NCBI GenBank assembly: GCA_003693705.1
Contig: RBZT01000583.1
Span: forward strand, 1 to 59,740
Length of the DNA stretch: 59,740 nucleotides
From: Polymyxa betae
Taxonomy: Eukaryota > Endomyxa > Phytomyxea > Plasmodiophorida > Plasmodiophoridae
Reading direction: 5' to 3'
A model generated the notes under the pieces. That model saw nothing but the letters and a program-made list of their open reading frames with translations. It had not been told where the DNA came from and did not search any database. A program made the translations under genes and the position numbers. Shown here in pieces: positions 1 to 9,374 of the stretch (its first letter is position 1; every line of letters starts with the position of its first letter).

Positions 1-180
1 ACGAAGATCTGAACCCGTAGATCTGCTACAAAGGCCATGCCAGCATTGTCAGAAAAAGTTTCTGCTGTTCACTCGGATCTGAAATCTGCAATGACCAGTT
101 CATTAGCTCCGATATCACAAAACGTTGAAAATTTACAAACACATTTAAACGATATTCTATCTGGTAGAGCACTTCACTAC
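1..180 (+). pseudogene. possible Crypton C-terminal coiled-coil remnant
   Basis: The forward frame through 37-180 encodes a heptad-like stretch (PALSEKVSAVHSDLKSAMTS and what follows). Its pattern resembles the C-terminal linker of the intact Crypton recombinase at 26767-28869, where a similar PGVQDKIDQVHKDI segment is followed by more heptads. The frame has a stop at 10-12 and homology fades after about 180. No recombinase core is visible because the window begins here. Short coiled coils resemble one another by chance, so this is a weak call. Confidence 0.28.
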
Positions 181-287
181 GTAGTAATAAACGAGTCTGT
201 GATAGTGCTGAGAATCGATTTTGTATTATTTCAGGGAGTCAGGGCCCAAGGTAGTTCCGCAGTCCGTGACGCAACTTCCGGACCTGA

Positions 288-960
288 TCACTTCCGACGG
301 AATGTCCAAGAGTCTGCCCACAGTCTTTTTAGCGCAGTCGCGCACTTATTGCGACTAACGGAGAAAATATAGATTGATACACCCTTCGGTTTACGCTGGT
401 CAGTCTTGCCTGACAGTGAAATCCGATTCTGGCACGTCAACACGCGATCAACCATAACCGCACAAGATTTTATAAGCTTATTATGGAATCGCCAAAGATT
501 CTTACCCACCATACCATCGTGCTCGATCTCCGCACGCAACATCTCCTGTAATTCACGAGGCCGTGCAGCTCGTACCAGCATCCGGATCAGCTTGATTCGG
601 CCCTCCTCCGATGCGCGCATGCTCGAAAGCTGTTATCGTTGCAGGTTGTCCTCAAACTGCTTGAACTTCTCAGCTCCAGACAGCGGCATTCCTGGAGTAA
701 ATCCTTCTTCAAGATGGTCATGGCAGCTTGGACATGGTTAGCACTGTCGGTCGACTCTTAAGCAAGTTGACGTCCAACGTAGGTACTCGAGATTTTGTCT
801 GTCAGCAAAGAAACCTCCTTGTGTTCATTCAATTCCCAATTCGCGATGCAGCATAATTTGTCCGGATGAAACAGTGCGCGAAGATGTAAGGCTTCAGATC
901 AAAGGTTCCTCGTTTATCAATAAACAGGAAGATGTGTTGTTTGGGGCTTTGGTAATCTTA
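288..960 (-). pseudogene. decayed protein-coding region, family unknown
   Basis: The reverse strand carries a protein-like reading that stays in one frame across two or more stops. About 740-640 reads as CPSCHDHLEEGFTPGMPLSG and continues acidic/basic. After one TAA it continues, without frame change, into a helical segment beginning MRASEEGRIKLIRMLVRAAR near 620. Upstream, two frames in turn look coding (around 860-940, with SPKQHIFLFIDKRGTFDLKP). The Cys pair and charged helices suggest an old mobile-element ORF. I cannot name the family. It is treated as a pseudogene because of the in-frame stops and frame changes. Confidence 0.35.
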
Positions 961-1300
961 AGACAGCGGCGACAGTGATGATCTAGGTGACGGTAACGAC
1001 GGGGGCGGAGACAACGAGATTATCAGGGGCTGAGACTTCGATAGTGATTGAGGAGGAGACGATAATAGTAGCGGGGGAGGAGACGACGAACGCGGTGAAG
1101 GCAAAGGCGATGTTATAAGCAGAGTCGGAGAGGGTGATGAGGATGGCGACCTTGGCTGCGGCGGGGTCGAGGTCGGGTGCGCCCGAGACTCTCGAGACGA
1201 CAAGGACAACCGATCGAGAGAAAGGAGTTGATCAGAGTGGCCGCGCTGTGCGGCGCACTTCTCTAGATCTCCCAGGGCTGTCGTGCCTAGGGGCATGACA
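958..1300. repeat. GA/GGC-rich low-complexity stretch
   Basis: This is a purine-rich, imperfectly repeated tract with many GAC, GGC, GAG and AGT triplets, unlike the surrounding AT-richer DNA. Translated it gives only Asp/Gly-rich or Ser/Pro-rich low-complexity peptide depending on strand, so the 112-codon open frame on the reverse strand is probably not a gene. It could be the disordered part of the decayed gene next to it. Confidence 0.5.
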
Positions 1301-2327
1301 GAAGAGGGATTGCATTCCCAGAAGAGATCATCCGATTATAATAATTGTTCGCTTGGACGTACCATGGAATTGCCTTTATACAGCGGCGGTGTCTCCTGGT
1401 TGATTACAAATGCACCGTTGAATAGATTCGGGGCTTGCGGCATCGTTCGATTATGTTGACTATTTTATTTAATATTGATATCTTATTTTATTTTCTGATA
1501 CTGTACTTAGTTGGAGTAAGGGACTTAAAGGAGAGACGTATGTAGTTCTAAACGGGCCCAAATCGAAAGTACAAACATTGGTTTGTCATCGATCTCGTGA
1601 GAACCTGAACAAGACCACAAAGCTGCAGTATGTGTCAATATTATACGCAATATTTGACTAACCTCCGATCTTAGTGACATATAAGGGCTTGTTTTCGATC
1701 TGATAGAATCATTCGATCTGCATTCATCATTACAATTGTAACACCAACTTCAAAGTAGACTTGCTACAAAGATATCTTTAGCTGCACTTTGCCATTTCAA
1801 GAACTGATATACTATGGAGCAACCTGACGAATATGTCAGACAATGTGGAGAACCAGTCAGCGCAAAATTCGGCAGATATCGGATGTGAACAGCAGCCTGG
1901 TAATTCAGTTGCTGACAACGGGCGAGATTACTTTACCTAGCATACTCCAGTTCGCTCTCAAAGTGATGTTTGATCTTCAGGATATCATCGGACTTGTGAC
2001 TCTGTCATGATTCACTACTTCCGTTCAGCTTCCGAGCTACCTCATGAATCATCTACCATCAATTCCAAGTTCCGGTTGACTCAAGTATCGCGACTCAAAA
2101 CTTCGAACCTTTGCTTTCTCTGTTTATCGAAATACTATCATTCTCGAATCTATTCGATTCTTATTAATTCCTGTTCGCCTGCTTCTCGTAGCCTTCGTTA
2201 ATTTTTCCTCGCCCTGTCCCAGTCCTCACAGACTCTAAGATCTCAATGTGAATCAAAGCTGCACAATCGTATTGCAAACCGATATACCGTCCAGCAATGT
2301 GAAAAATCATCATCCAACGAGTCCAAA
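1301..2327. other. no gene recognised
   Basis: Only short open frames without protein-like composition are seen. A 64-codon forward frame at 2007-2201 is Ser-rich and has no recognisable motif. I see no RNA gene or repeat here. Confidence 0.5.
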
Positions 2328-2774
2328 TCATCGTTTTCGCAGAGCGGGCAGTAAACTTTGATTGTTTAGTACTTTAAACAGATTCCGTCGTCCTCGAACT
2401 CTTCGTGCAGATGTGTAGACTAAGATCGACCAATTTCTTGCCGCATAAACCACATTGTTCTTTTGTCCTGTTTGAACTGTGGGTCTGCTTGTGGCGTTCG
2501 AGCTTGCTTGGAAACTAGAACGCTTTACTGCATCCATTGAAATCGCATATATATATCTCAGAGCACGGATCTGAGGTTTTCTCGCGCGATTTCCGTACCG
2601 TTTGATGCTGGCGTCGCAACGATAGGACCAGCACTTGTTAAGGTTAGGGTTATAAAGATTCTCATAAGGACCTGATGTCCTCTGGCAGAAGGCCTTGCGA
2701 TAATCTGCCTGGTGGGATCTATAAAAGCCCAGCAAGTGCGGAGTGGAGCGCCCTGCCTGGAAATGGCGTTGCAT
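2328..2774 (-). pseudogene. C2H2 zinc-finger remnant
   Basis: In one reverse-strand frame at about 2560-2390 there is CDFNGCSKAF, a stop codon, then PSKLERHKQTHS. This is a canonical C2H2 finger (C-x4-C ... H-x3-H, TFIIIA/Zic-like spacing) with an in-frame TAG where one linker residue should be. A second half-finger (CGLCGKKL ... H-x-C) follows and then stops. The long open frame of 148 codons in this interval is a different frame and not the zinc-finger one. The stop and the isolated fingers indicate a broken gene or a fragment of a mobile element. It lies on the same strand as the transposase remnant just upstream (2790-3160), so the two may once have been one element. Confidence 0.5.
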
Positions 2775-2784
2775 TACTCTTCAA

Positions 2785-3160
2785 TTTTTTGGTCGCTAAA
2801 GGCTCATTGAAGAATAGAAGGTCGCGATGAGTTTCATTGACTATAGTATCGATGATTCTTGAACACGTCCACGGTGACCTACCGAACGTTTGCGACAGTA
2901 AACAGACGCTTGAGCTTTGCCAGACGACGACATACTAATGATAAGTAATTTAGAACAGGCGCAGCGTCCTGTGAATTAGTTATAATGACATTCGGCAACC
3001 GCAGAGCGGCTTTCAACTGCCGAAGTTCTGGAATAGTGAACCTGAACATAAGCCTAGCGGTTACATCGTCTAAATCTTCATTGAAATAGTTCTTGTAGTT
3101 AATCGTAGTCGGATTACGATGACGTAAGTGTAAGTAGCCGTGCTGCAAAATGTAATTCAT
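2785..3160 (-). pseudogene. HARBI1/DDE_Tnp_4-like transposase N-terminal remnant
   Basis: A 93-codon reverse frame reads FRFTIPELRQLKAALRLP, then a spacer, then LNYLSLVCRRLAKLKRL. This is the layout of the helical N-terminal region of HARBI1-like (PIF/Harbinger-related, DDE_Tnp_4) transposases: 'F-R-hydrophobic-L-x2-aL-LP ... LLRRLayP-Rl'. After the frame ends near 2879, another reverse frame gives GRSPWTCSRIIDTIVNETHR, which fits the next conserved segment (FGRS-x-S-xIin). That implies a frameshift. No DDE catalytic core is present downstream. It is a dead fragment; the family call rests on motif memory. Confidence 0.5.
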
Positions 3161-4400
3161 GATTTCGAGGAACTCGGATATGTTGGAACCGGTAACAGCG
3201 AAAAATTGAGATAATATAAAGGATTGCCTCTTTTTCCGACATCGCGGGCAACATGGAATCGTACGAGGACCGAGGTATGAATAGCGAAACTCAAACTCAA
3301 AACCGTCCAGTAGAGAACTTTCGGAGCGCTTAAATCCAGAGATTCAGATTCAGATAGCACCCAGCTATAGGGATGTGACGGACTGACGGGTGCCCTTATT
3401 GAGATAAAACTAGACCTTTCGGTACCTTTTCAGTTTCAGATTCAGAATCAATCGTTGCTTTCGGACAAGATTATTAGTCGGTGAAAATAATTTTGTGAAG
3501 CTCTTGCGATCAACGAATAGTTTCAATGGTCTCTCGTTCTTTAGCAAGTAATCAAGCTTATTCAAAGCATCAACTACTGCAAATCAATTCTCGACAATTG
3601 AACAGTTCGATTGAGGTCCACAAAAACCCTAAATTCGTGTCTTTGTTGAGCTACCGGCTTATCTAAATCCGTCATAAAAGCTTGTCTAGCCACTGCAGAG
3701 CTGTTACTTTCATTAGCATCAGTGTATAAGCACTGTGTCTTTCTCTTCATCTGTCCAGTAAATCCACTTGCCCGCGCCTGGTATACAGGGCTGCATTCCC
3801 GAATCCGATTCCGTTAGCCCGAGCTACTTTACCCAGAGCTGGATGCAATTCCATAGTGGCCGAACTGAAATAGACTGTACCCGTTTGATTGGCAGATTGC
3901 TTTATCATATCGGCGCGAAGACGGTTTCTAACTATTTCGACACAAGGCATATTGCATCCAGAGCAACTGAAGGAATTGCTCAGCATCCTCCAGATATTGC
4001 CAACAAATCGATTCCCGTGTCATATTGAATTTAGATTAATTTGCTTGTCCTCTCAAACGCGCCAGTTTTGATTCCCTCTTGCAAAAGTTTTGCTTTAAAC
4101 GCTTGTTTTATACAGTTTAAAAGCAGAGCTTAGAACAGCGAAATACACAACTTTGATACCCGTTATTATTGGGGGGAGAACCACGTCTTTGGCTAAACGC
4201 CCGTCATCAAGAATAGCAGTTTGCATATGTTTAAGGCCATGCTGGTAGATAGTAGACACGCTGTCAGCCTGCTGAAGCTGCAGTTTGGCTTTCAAACGTC
4301 CAGTTCCTGATGCGGGCAAAAAACGTGTTGTTTGTTGTCACGGTTATTCAGTACCGTATGAAATAACACAAATCCCACATGCAACTGGATTAATGAAGGG
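3161..4400. other. no gene recognised; unassigned open frames
   Basis: Several open frames of 60-86 codons lie on both strands (for example reverse 3747-3986 and reverse 4095-4319). None shows a recognised motif, splice-supported continuation or clear coding composition. Given the remnants on both sides, this is most likely decayed mobile or duplicated DNA. Confidence 0.45.
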
Positions 4401-4409
4401 TTTGGGATA

Positions 4410-5262
4410 TTGTGGATTGTTTATCAGCAGCAAGGTGAGGATTTTGGACTCCTCTTAAGGTTTGCGATTATTGGAGTTTGCAAATTCATCCCAGATCTGT
4501 CTGTTTCTGCTTTTTGCCAGACGCCAGGGTATTATCAGTTGCCGCTGTCGATGGATTTCTGCCGGCCAACGTTCGACCCGATAGTCATTCAGCATTGTTT
4601 ATTCGTGCAATCAGCTCTCCGATTCTGGCAGTAAAGTTTGCATTAACTGGAATGATGTCGAAAACCGCTCCTATCAGCACCAACTCAAAGTGGTTTATCT
4701 ACTTCAACTTGCAGCAATTACATCAATGACGATGGTGATGGCAACGTTCTGGATTCGGGTCTTCAGCGAGTTCAACGTAAACGATCGTTATCTACACGGC
4801 TGATTGCAGGCAGTTTCGGTGCTGCTGCTGCTGTGCGTTATTCATTTGCCATTGTACATGAAATCACATTCTCATTGTCGTGGACTCTATATTACAGTCG
4901 TCATATTCTATGGTTCCCTGTGATAGATGGATTTTTTAACATTCCTTTTGTTGAGCTTATATTCGGGATTCAATTCCTAGCTAGTGCATTGAGCTTCTTA
5001 TCACATGTACAATCATGTCAGATCCATTAACGCTTATATCGAGCATATGAGCTGGATCGCGTTATATCTCCGTATTTGTACTTTATGTGCAGATAAGCTG
5101 TTGGGACCGGTACGACAGCCTTCTATTCCATTATTTGCCACTCCATCTGGTTGGAAATTAAAGTTGGATTATAACATCTATATCCCATTGTCTCATATGT
5201 ATCGTTCTTTAAACTCAAACGATTCGCCTCACATAACTCACAGACAGTACTGGTTTTGGTGA
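4410..5262 (+). pseudogene. decayed phosphoglucomutase (alpha-D-phosphohexomutase family) copy
   Basis: Landmarks of eukaryotic phosphoglucomutase occur in the right order on the forward strand but in several frames. Near 4455-4490 is LLLRFAIIGVCKFI (family: IIxKIAAANGVGKLVVG). Near 4525 is GVLS/GIIS (GILSTPAVS). Near 4728 is DDGDGNVL (FDGDGDRN, the metal loop). Near 5045 is ELDRV (ALDRVAEKL), then ADKLLGP near 5090 and IPLFATPSGWK near 5122-5155 (FEVPTGWKFFGNLMD). Only about 750 nt separate motifs that should span roughly 300 codons, and frames change without splice signals, so large parts are deleted. FATPSGWK is the strongest single match. It cannot encode an active enzyme. Two AATAAA-type motifs lie just after it (near 5266-5276). 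Confidence 0.5.
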
Positions 5263-5729
5263 TGCAAATAAATAAAATTTATTATACTATTTGGTAATAG
5301 ATAGGAAGCATACCTGTGTTTTTATCTCTTCATATTTGATACGGGCATAAGCAATTTAAAAACTGAATATTGGTCTATCATACAATTTTCTCTGTATATC
5401 TACGTCCAGTTATTTCATTGATCGTCAATTACGTCCTACATATGTAGCCCTGACCAATCCTTGATGTTAGTTGCAGAATATACTTAAGATTTTCAAAACT
5501 GTATATATTACCATTAATAAATAGAGATTGATGTATCAAAAGGCGTTCTATTATTTGTATAACGGTTACAGTAATGACAATCTTGGTGTCGATATTGTCG
5601 TTTATGCCAAGTTACTTCTTTCCAACAACTGAGCCGTAAGGAATGGAAGCGGATCTAGAGCAATCAGCAATTCAGATGCTGTCCGTCCTCTGTCTGCCGT
5701 CTTGACAACACAACAGATCTTCAAACGCT
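5263..5729. other. AT-rich intergenic sequence
   Basis: No open frame of note. This is the 3' flank of the convergently oriented coiled-coil gene that ends at 5730. Confidence 0.6.
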
Positions 5730-8687
5730 TCAAGTGCTCGATGTTTTCGCTTTCTTAATCTGAGCTTTAAGAATACTCCTCTCTTTATCCCATGCCGCAA
5801 TTTGCGCTTTCATGTAGTTTTGTAAATGAGCTAATTGTGCTTCCAGACGTGCACATTTCATTGCCCAAGCGGCACGTTCTTTCTCCATCTCCGACATCGA
5901 TTTCGGAGAGTCTCGAAGAGTCCTTTCTTCAGCTTCTTTCACCGCGCGAATCTGATCGCGAAGATCACGAACTTCTCGCTCTAGCTCTGAAGAGGAACTT
6001 GCTGGCCGTCGCGGCTGTGCCTGGCGAATAATTGGCTGATCGGCGATCTGCGATCTGATTGCTTCCATCTCTCTCTTGATTGCCGATAAAACTTCTGTAG
6101 CAATTCCTTGAGATCGTTCCATACCACAGAAACTGTGTGCTGTCGTAACCGCTTGTAGTTCTACAGACACCTTCTCACGCGACTTTCCTGAATCTTCAAG
6201 TTCCTTTCGCAACCCAGCCACAATACGACGATGTTCTTCTGCCTGTCGGATCATTTCCTCTTGCGTTTTGGCGGTCTGATTTGCAGCTTGCTGACAGCGC
6301 ATCTTCCATCGCTCGACTTCTTCCATAAATGTATCCTCGTCTTTGGCAACTTCAGCCGCGAGATCATGAAGCTCCTGGTCTGTTAGAGTGTGACATTTGT
6401 CGCGATTCTCTTCGATATCATGAGCCAGATCCCGGTATACACTCGCCAGCTTCCTCAACTGACGAACACAAAGGCGTTCGCGTCGTTTGGCTGCTTCAAT
6501 CTCCTGCCGATGATGTGATTCAATACGATTGTGTTCTTCAGTCAACTGAGTTACAGCGCGCTTGAGTTCGTCATCCGTAACGAGAGTTAAAATCTTGGAA
6601 CGATACTGATCAGTTTGTTGAGCCAAAGCTGAACGAGTTTGTTCTAGTTCACCTTCCAATTGAACATTTCGGTCAGTAGTGGCAGCCAAATCAGCCTCCA
6701 CTGCAGATAACTGTCGTCGTACGCCCTTAAGCTCGTTGGTCAGACGTTCGGCGACTTTTTCTGCGTCCGATTTCGCCATCGACAGTCGTCCGATCTCTTT
6801 CTCGGTCGATTGTCGCAGAGCAGCCGCTTCTGCCTCGGCTTGACGCAGAAAATCGACCTGGGCCCGTTCCAGTACGACCCGTCGCGATTCGAAATCGGTC
6901 TGAGCCTGGCGTAGTTCGATATCTTTCTTGAGCGCCATTAACGAAAGATTCTCGTTTTCCGATTTCAACTGATGTTCAGTCTGTTCCAGAGAAGTGAGAC
7001 GTTCATTCAATGATTGCTTTACATGAAGGGCTTCCTTCAGACTGCCGTCCAATACGTTAATTTGTTCCTGTAATGAGGCCCGTCTATCTTCAAGTTCTTT
7101 CTTCACATTAACCAGAGTTAATAGTTCGAAACCCAATGTCTCATTACGTTGTTTTAGCTCGCTGTTATCTTGTACAGTATGATCATAATTCTGACGAAGT
7201 GTGACATATTCCAAGGCCAACGCTTGCCTTTCAGATTCAGTATTTTCAACCTTCTTATGCAGGTCCCCGACCTCTTGACTCAAGCGCTTTTCACGAGCGC
7301 GTAGTTCAACAGTTTCAGCTTCGGCGGCAAGCACTTTAGTTTCAAGATCGTAGCTCTGTTTGGCCTGAGACTCTTTCAACAGTGATTCTTGCATCTGGGT
7401 GTCAATTAAAGCTTGGGCCACGCGAAGGCGATCTTCCTCGCTGTTGACCAACTCCTCTTGAACCTTCGTCTTTTCTTCCAAAAGCTGCTTGTATTTGTCC
7501 TTGAGCTCGTTAATTGAAGTCGTAATGCGATTCTTAGCGGCTACTGCTGCAGCTCGTGCTTTTTCGGCCACGATGACTTTGGCTTTCTCTTCCAAAATCA
7601 GCGATCGATTGCGATCAGAATCGGCATATGCCTGCTCATTGGGATCGGCTTGCTTTGCACGCAAACCTCTCAATTCCTCAGTCAGTGATGAAATTCGTAA
7701 ACGTAATCGTCGTAAGAGTCCATAATGACGTTCATCATTGGAAACCGGGAATGTTGTAATCACCTGTAATGATTGCACCAAGTTTAAAGTAACCGATGCC
7801 ATACTGACATCACTAATGTCAATCATTAATAATGCTGTGGTTAGAACACCTGAGCTCAGTGAATCACGAAGTAGCATTGTTGTCTTCGATTCATCGAAAT
7901 TCGCAAAATCAGCGCGGTCACGATCGGCCAACGATTTAACAACGTTATTGAAAGCGATCAGTTGGCGATTAGGATTGAGACCTTCCGCTGCGCGTAGCTG
8001 AGCCGGGTCTAAAGCGAGACGATCAAGTGAAGGAAGATCGGCCAAGCACAACCGCGATCGCTGTTGAAAGCCTGAAGGCATCTTTAAGTTCAGATCGATC
8101 ATCAATAATAAAGTAGCACGATCAGACATAGGCCCGTATTCTGTAATATGGCGTGTGCGGCGACCAAGACCTTCACGAATTGATGCTTGGAAATCGTCAC
8201 GACCGGCACATGCAATACGGCGCCCGCCGGTGATAGAGAGTCCCCATTCAGTTTCATCGATAATGAGCTTCGTATCGGTGCTTGAAAACAAATCGCGAAT
8301 CAAATCATCGACGACTTCCACGAATTGTGCATCGATTGTGAACTGGTCGTTACGATCACGAAGCGACCCGATTAGTTCAGTGACAGCGAAGCCGGCAATG
8401 TCCGAAAACGCTTCGGAATGAGGAGTTCGCGATGAGCCGAGAAACAGAATGGTGGAACTGATGCCGTCTAAAAGCGAGCTAACAACGCTGCTGATATCAT
8501 GATCAAATACTTGCTTATTAGTTGAAAACTGATCTTGAATTTGATCGAGATTGTATGATGTGTCCTGTATACCAATACGCCGGTCGCTGACGCTGATTAG
8601 AGCAGATTGAACAGCTCCATCTGGGACATGGATCTTCCCGATACATCGTATTGGTTGACCTTTGGGCCAGTATGACGAAGAAGACAT
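5730..8687 (-). CDS. kinesin-like pseudo-motor with long coiled coil
   Basis: A single-exon 985-residue protein. Residues about 1-325 follow the kinesin motor fold. VFDHDISSVVSSLLDGISST at 60-79 fits the helix before the P-loop. REGLGRRTRHITEYGPMSDR at 171-190 fits switch I. ADLPSLDR ... LNPNRQLIAFNNVVKSL ... DESKTTMLLRDSL at 216-276 fits switch II through helix alpha-4/5. All nucleotide motifs are changed: the GQTGSGKT P-loop reads GSSRTPHS (84-91), the SSRSH position reads MSDRA, and DLAGSE reads DLPSLD. ATP hydrolysis is therefore very unlikely. Residues from about 335 to the end are almost continuous coiled coil ending in a Lys-rich tail. The frame is intact, so the protein is probably made. 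By analogy with kinesin-homology proteins that lack a nucleotide site (the Vik1/Cik1 type, or CCDC78 in animals), a structural role at microtubules, spindle poles or basal bodies is inferred. Orthology to any of these was not tested. Confidence 0.82.
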   Translation of the reverse strand: MSSSSYWPKGQPIRCIGKIHVPDGAVQSALISVSDRRIGIQDTSYNLDQIQDQFSTNKQVFDHDISSVVSSLLDGISSTILFLGSSRTPHSEAFSDIAGFAVTELIGSLRDRNDQFTIDAQFVEVVDDLIRDLFSSTDTKLIIDETEWGLSITGGRRIACAGRDDFQASIREGLGRRTRHITEYGPMSDRATLLLMIDLNLKMPSGFQQRSRLCLADLPSLDRLALDPAQLRAAEGLNPNRQLIAFNNVVKSLADRDRADFANFDESKTTMLLRDSLSSGVLTTALLMIDISDVSMASVTLNLVQSLQVITTFPVSNDERHYGLLRRLRLRISSLTEELRGLRAKQADPNEQAYADSDRNRSLILEEKAKVIVAEKARAAAVAAKNRITTSINELKDKYKQLLEEKTKVQEELVNSEEDRLRVAQALIDTQMQESLLKESQAKQSYDLETKVLAAEAETVELRAREKRLSQEVGDLHKKVENTESERQALALEYVTLRQNYDHTVQDNSELKQRNETLGFELLTLVNVKKELEDRRASLQEQINVLDGSLKEALHVKQSLNERLTSLEQTEHQLKSENENLSLMALKKDIELRQAQTDFESRRVVLERAQVDFLRQAEAEAAALRQSTEKEIGRLSMAKSDAEKVAERLTNELKGVRRQLSAVEADLAATTDRNVQLEGELEQTRSALAQQTDQYRSKILTLVTDDELKRAVTQLTEEHNRIESHHRQEIEAAKRRERLCVRQLRKLASVYRDLAHDIEENRDKCHTLTDQELHDLAAEVAKDEDTFMEEVERWKMRCQQAANQTAKTQEEMIRQAEEHRRIVAGLRKELEDSGKSREKVSVELQAVTTAHSFCGMERSQGIATEVLSAIKREMEAIRSQIADQPIIRQAQPRRPASSSSELEREVRDLRDQIRAVKEAEERTLRDSPKSMSEMEKERAAWAMKCARLEAQLAHLQNYMKAQIAAWDKERSILKAQIKKAKTSST

Positions 8688-9374
8688 TCAATACATCAGA
8701 TCGAGAGAGAGTACACTAAACGAGTAATCGGATCATGATCGAGGTCCGCGCTTACACATCTGCCAAAGGCAGAAGAATCGTTCTTGGAAGAACAGCAACT
8801 AAGATGTTTAATATGAAGAGAAAAATATCTCAACGATAACGAAACTTTGTTGAGCTATTCTTGTGGGTCATCGATTATCTTTCCAGGTATATTGACAGCC
8901 GATGCTTGAGTATGACCCATTGGTGCATTCTTTGGCCATTATTTAAAAGATAGTGAAAGCCTCCAAACGGCGGAGCTTAGTATCGGAATACAAATGGCTG
9001 GCTTTGTAATCGTAGGGAGCCATTCGAGACTGCGCTCAGGGAACCGGCCATCAAGACCAGCCTAATGCTGACCCGAAGGAATTGCCAACACTATAAAGAA
9101 TTGGGAAAGAAAGACTGGCCTTTTGACATTCTGTCCAGTATAAAAAAGCAATGAAAAGAGAGTGATTGGTAGTGCTCGAGACATGATTATCCCTGTCATT
9201 TGCAGAAAGTTGCATTTAGCATTCAAGAATAATAGCTTCTTTCAGCAACGACGATTCTCTCTGCAAGTGATGTTTGACTGGATTACATAGTGATAAATGA
9301 GGTCCTTGATTGTTGTTACATTTACTCTTCTAATGTCCTGCTTATGATCCCCTGCATATAGCAACTACAGTACT
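8688..9374. other. intergenic region between divergent genes
   Basis: This lies between the start of the coiled-coil gene on the reverse strand and the transporter on the forward strand, so it should hold both promoters. No recognisable regulatory motif or RNA gene was found. Confidence 0.5.

Noticed and set aside
958-1296. 112-codon reverse open frame (Ser/Pro-rich)
   Set aside because: Composition is low-complexity from a purine-rich repeat tract; no domain or splice support.
3747-4071. overlapping open frames on both strands as genes
   Set aside because: Mutually overlapping, short, no recognisable domain; they lie between decayed elements.
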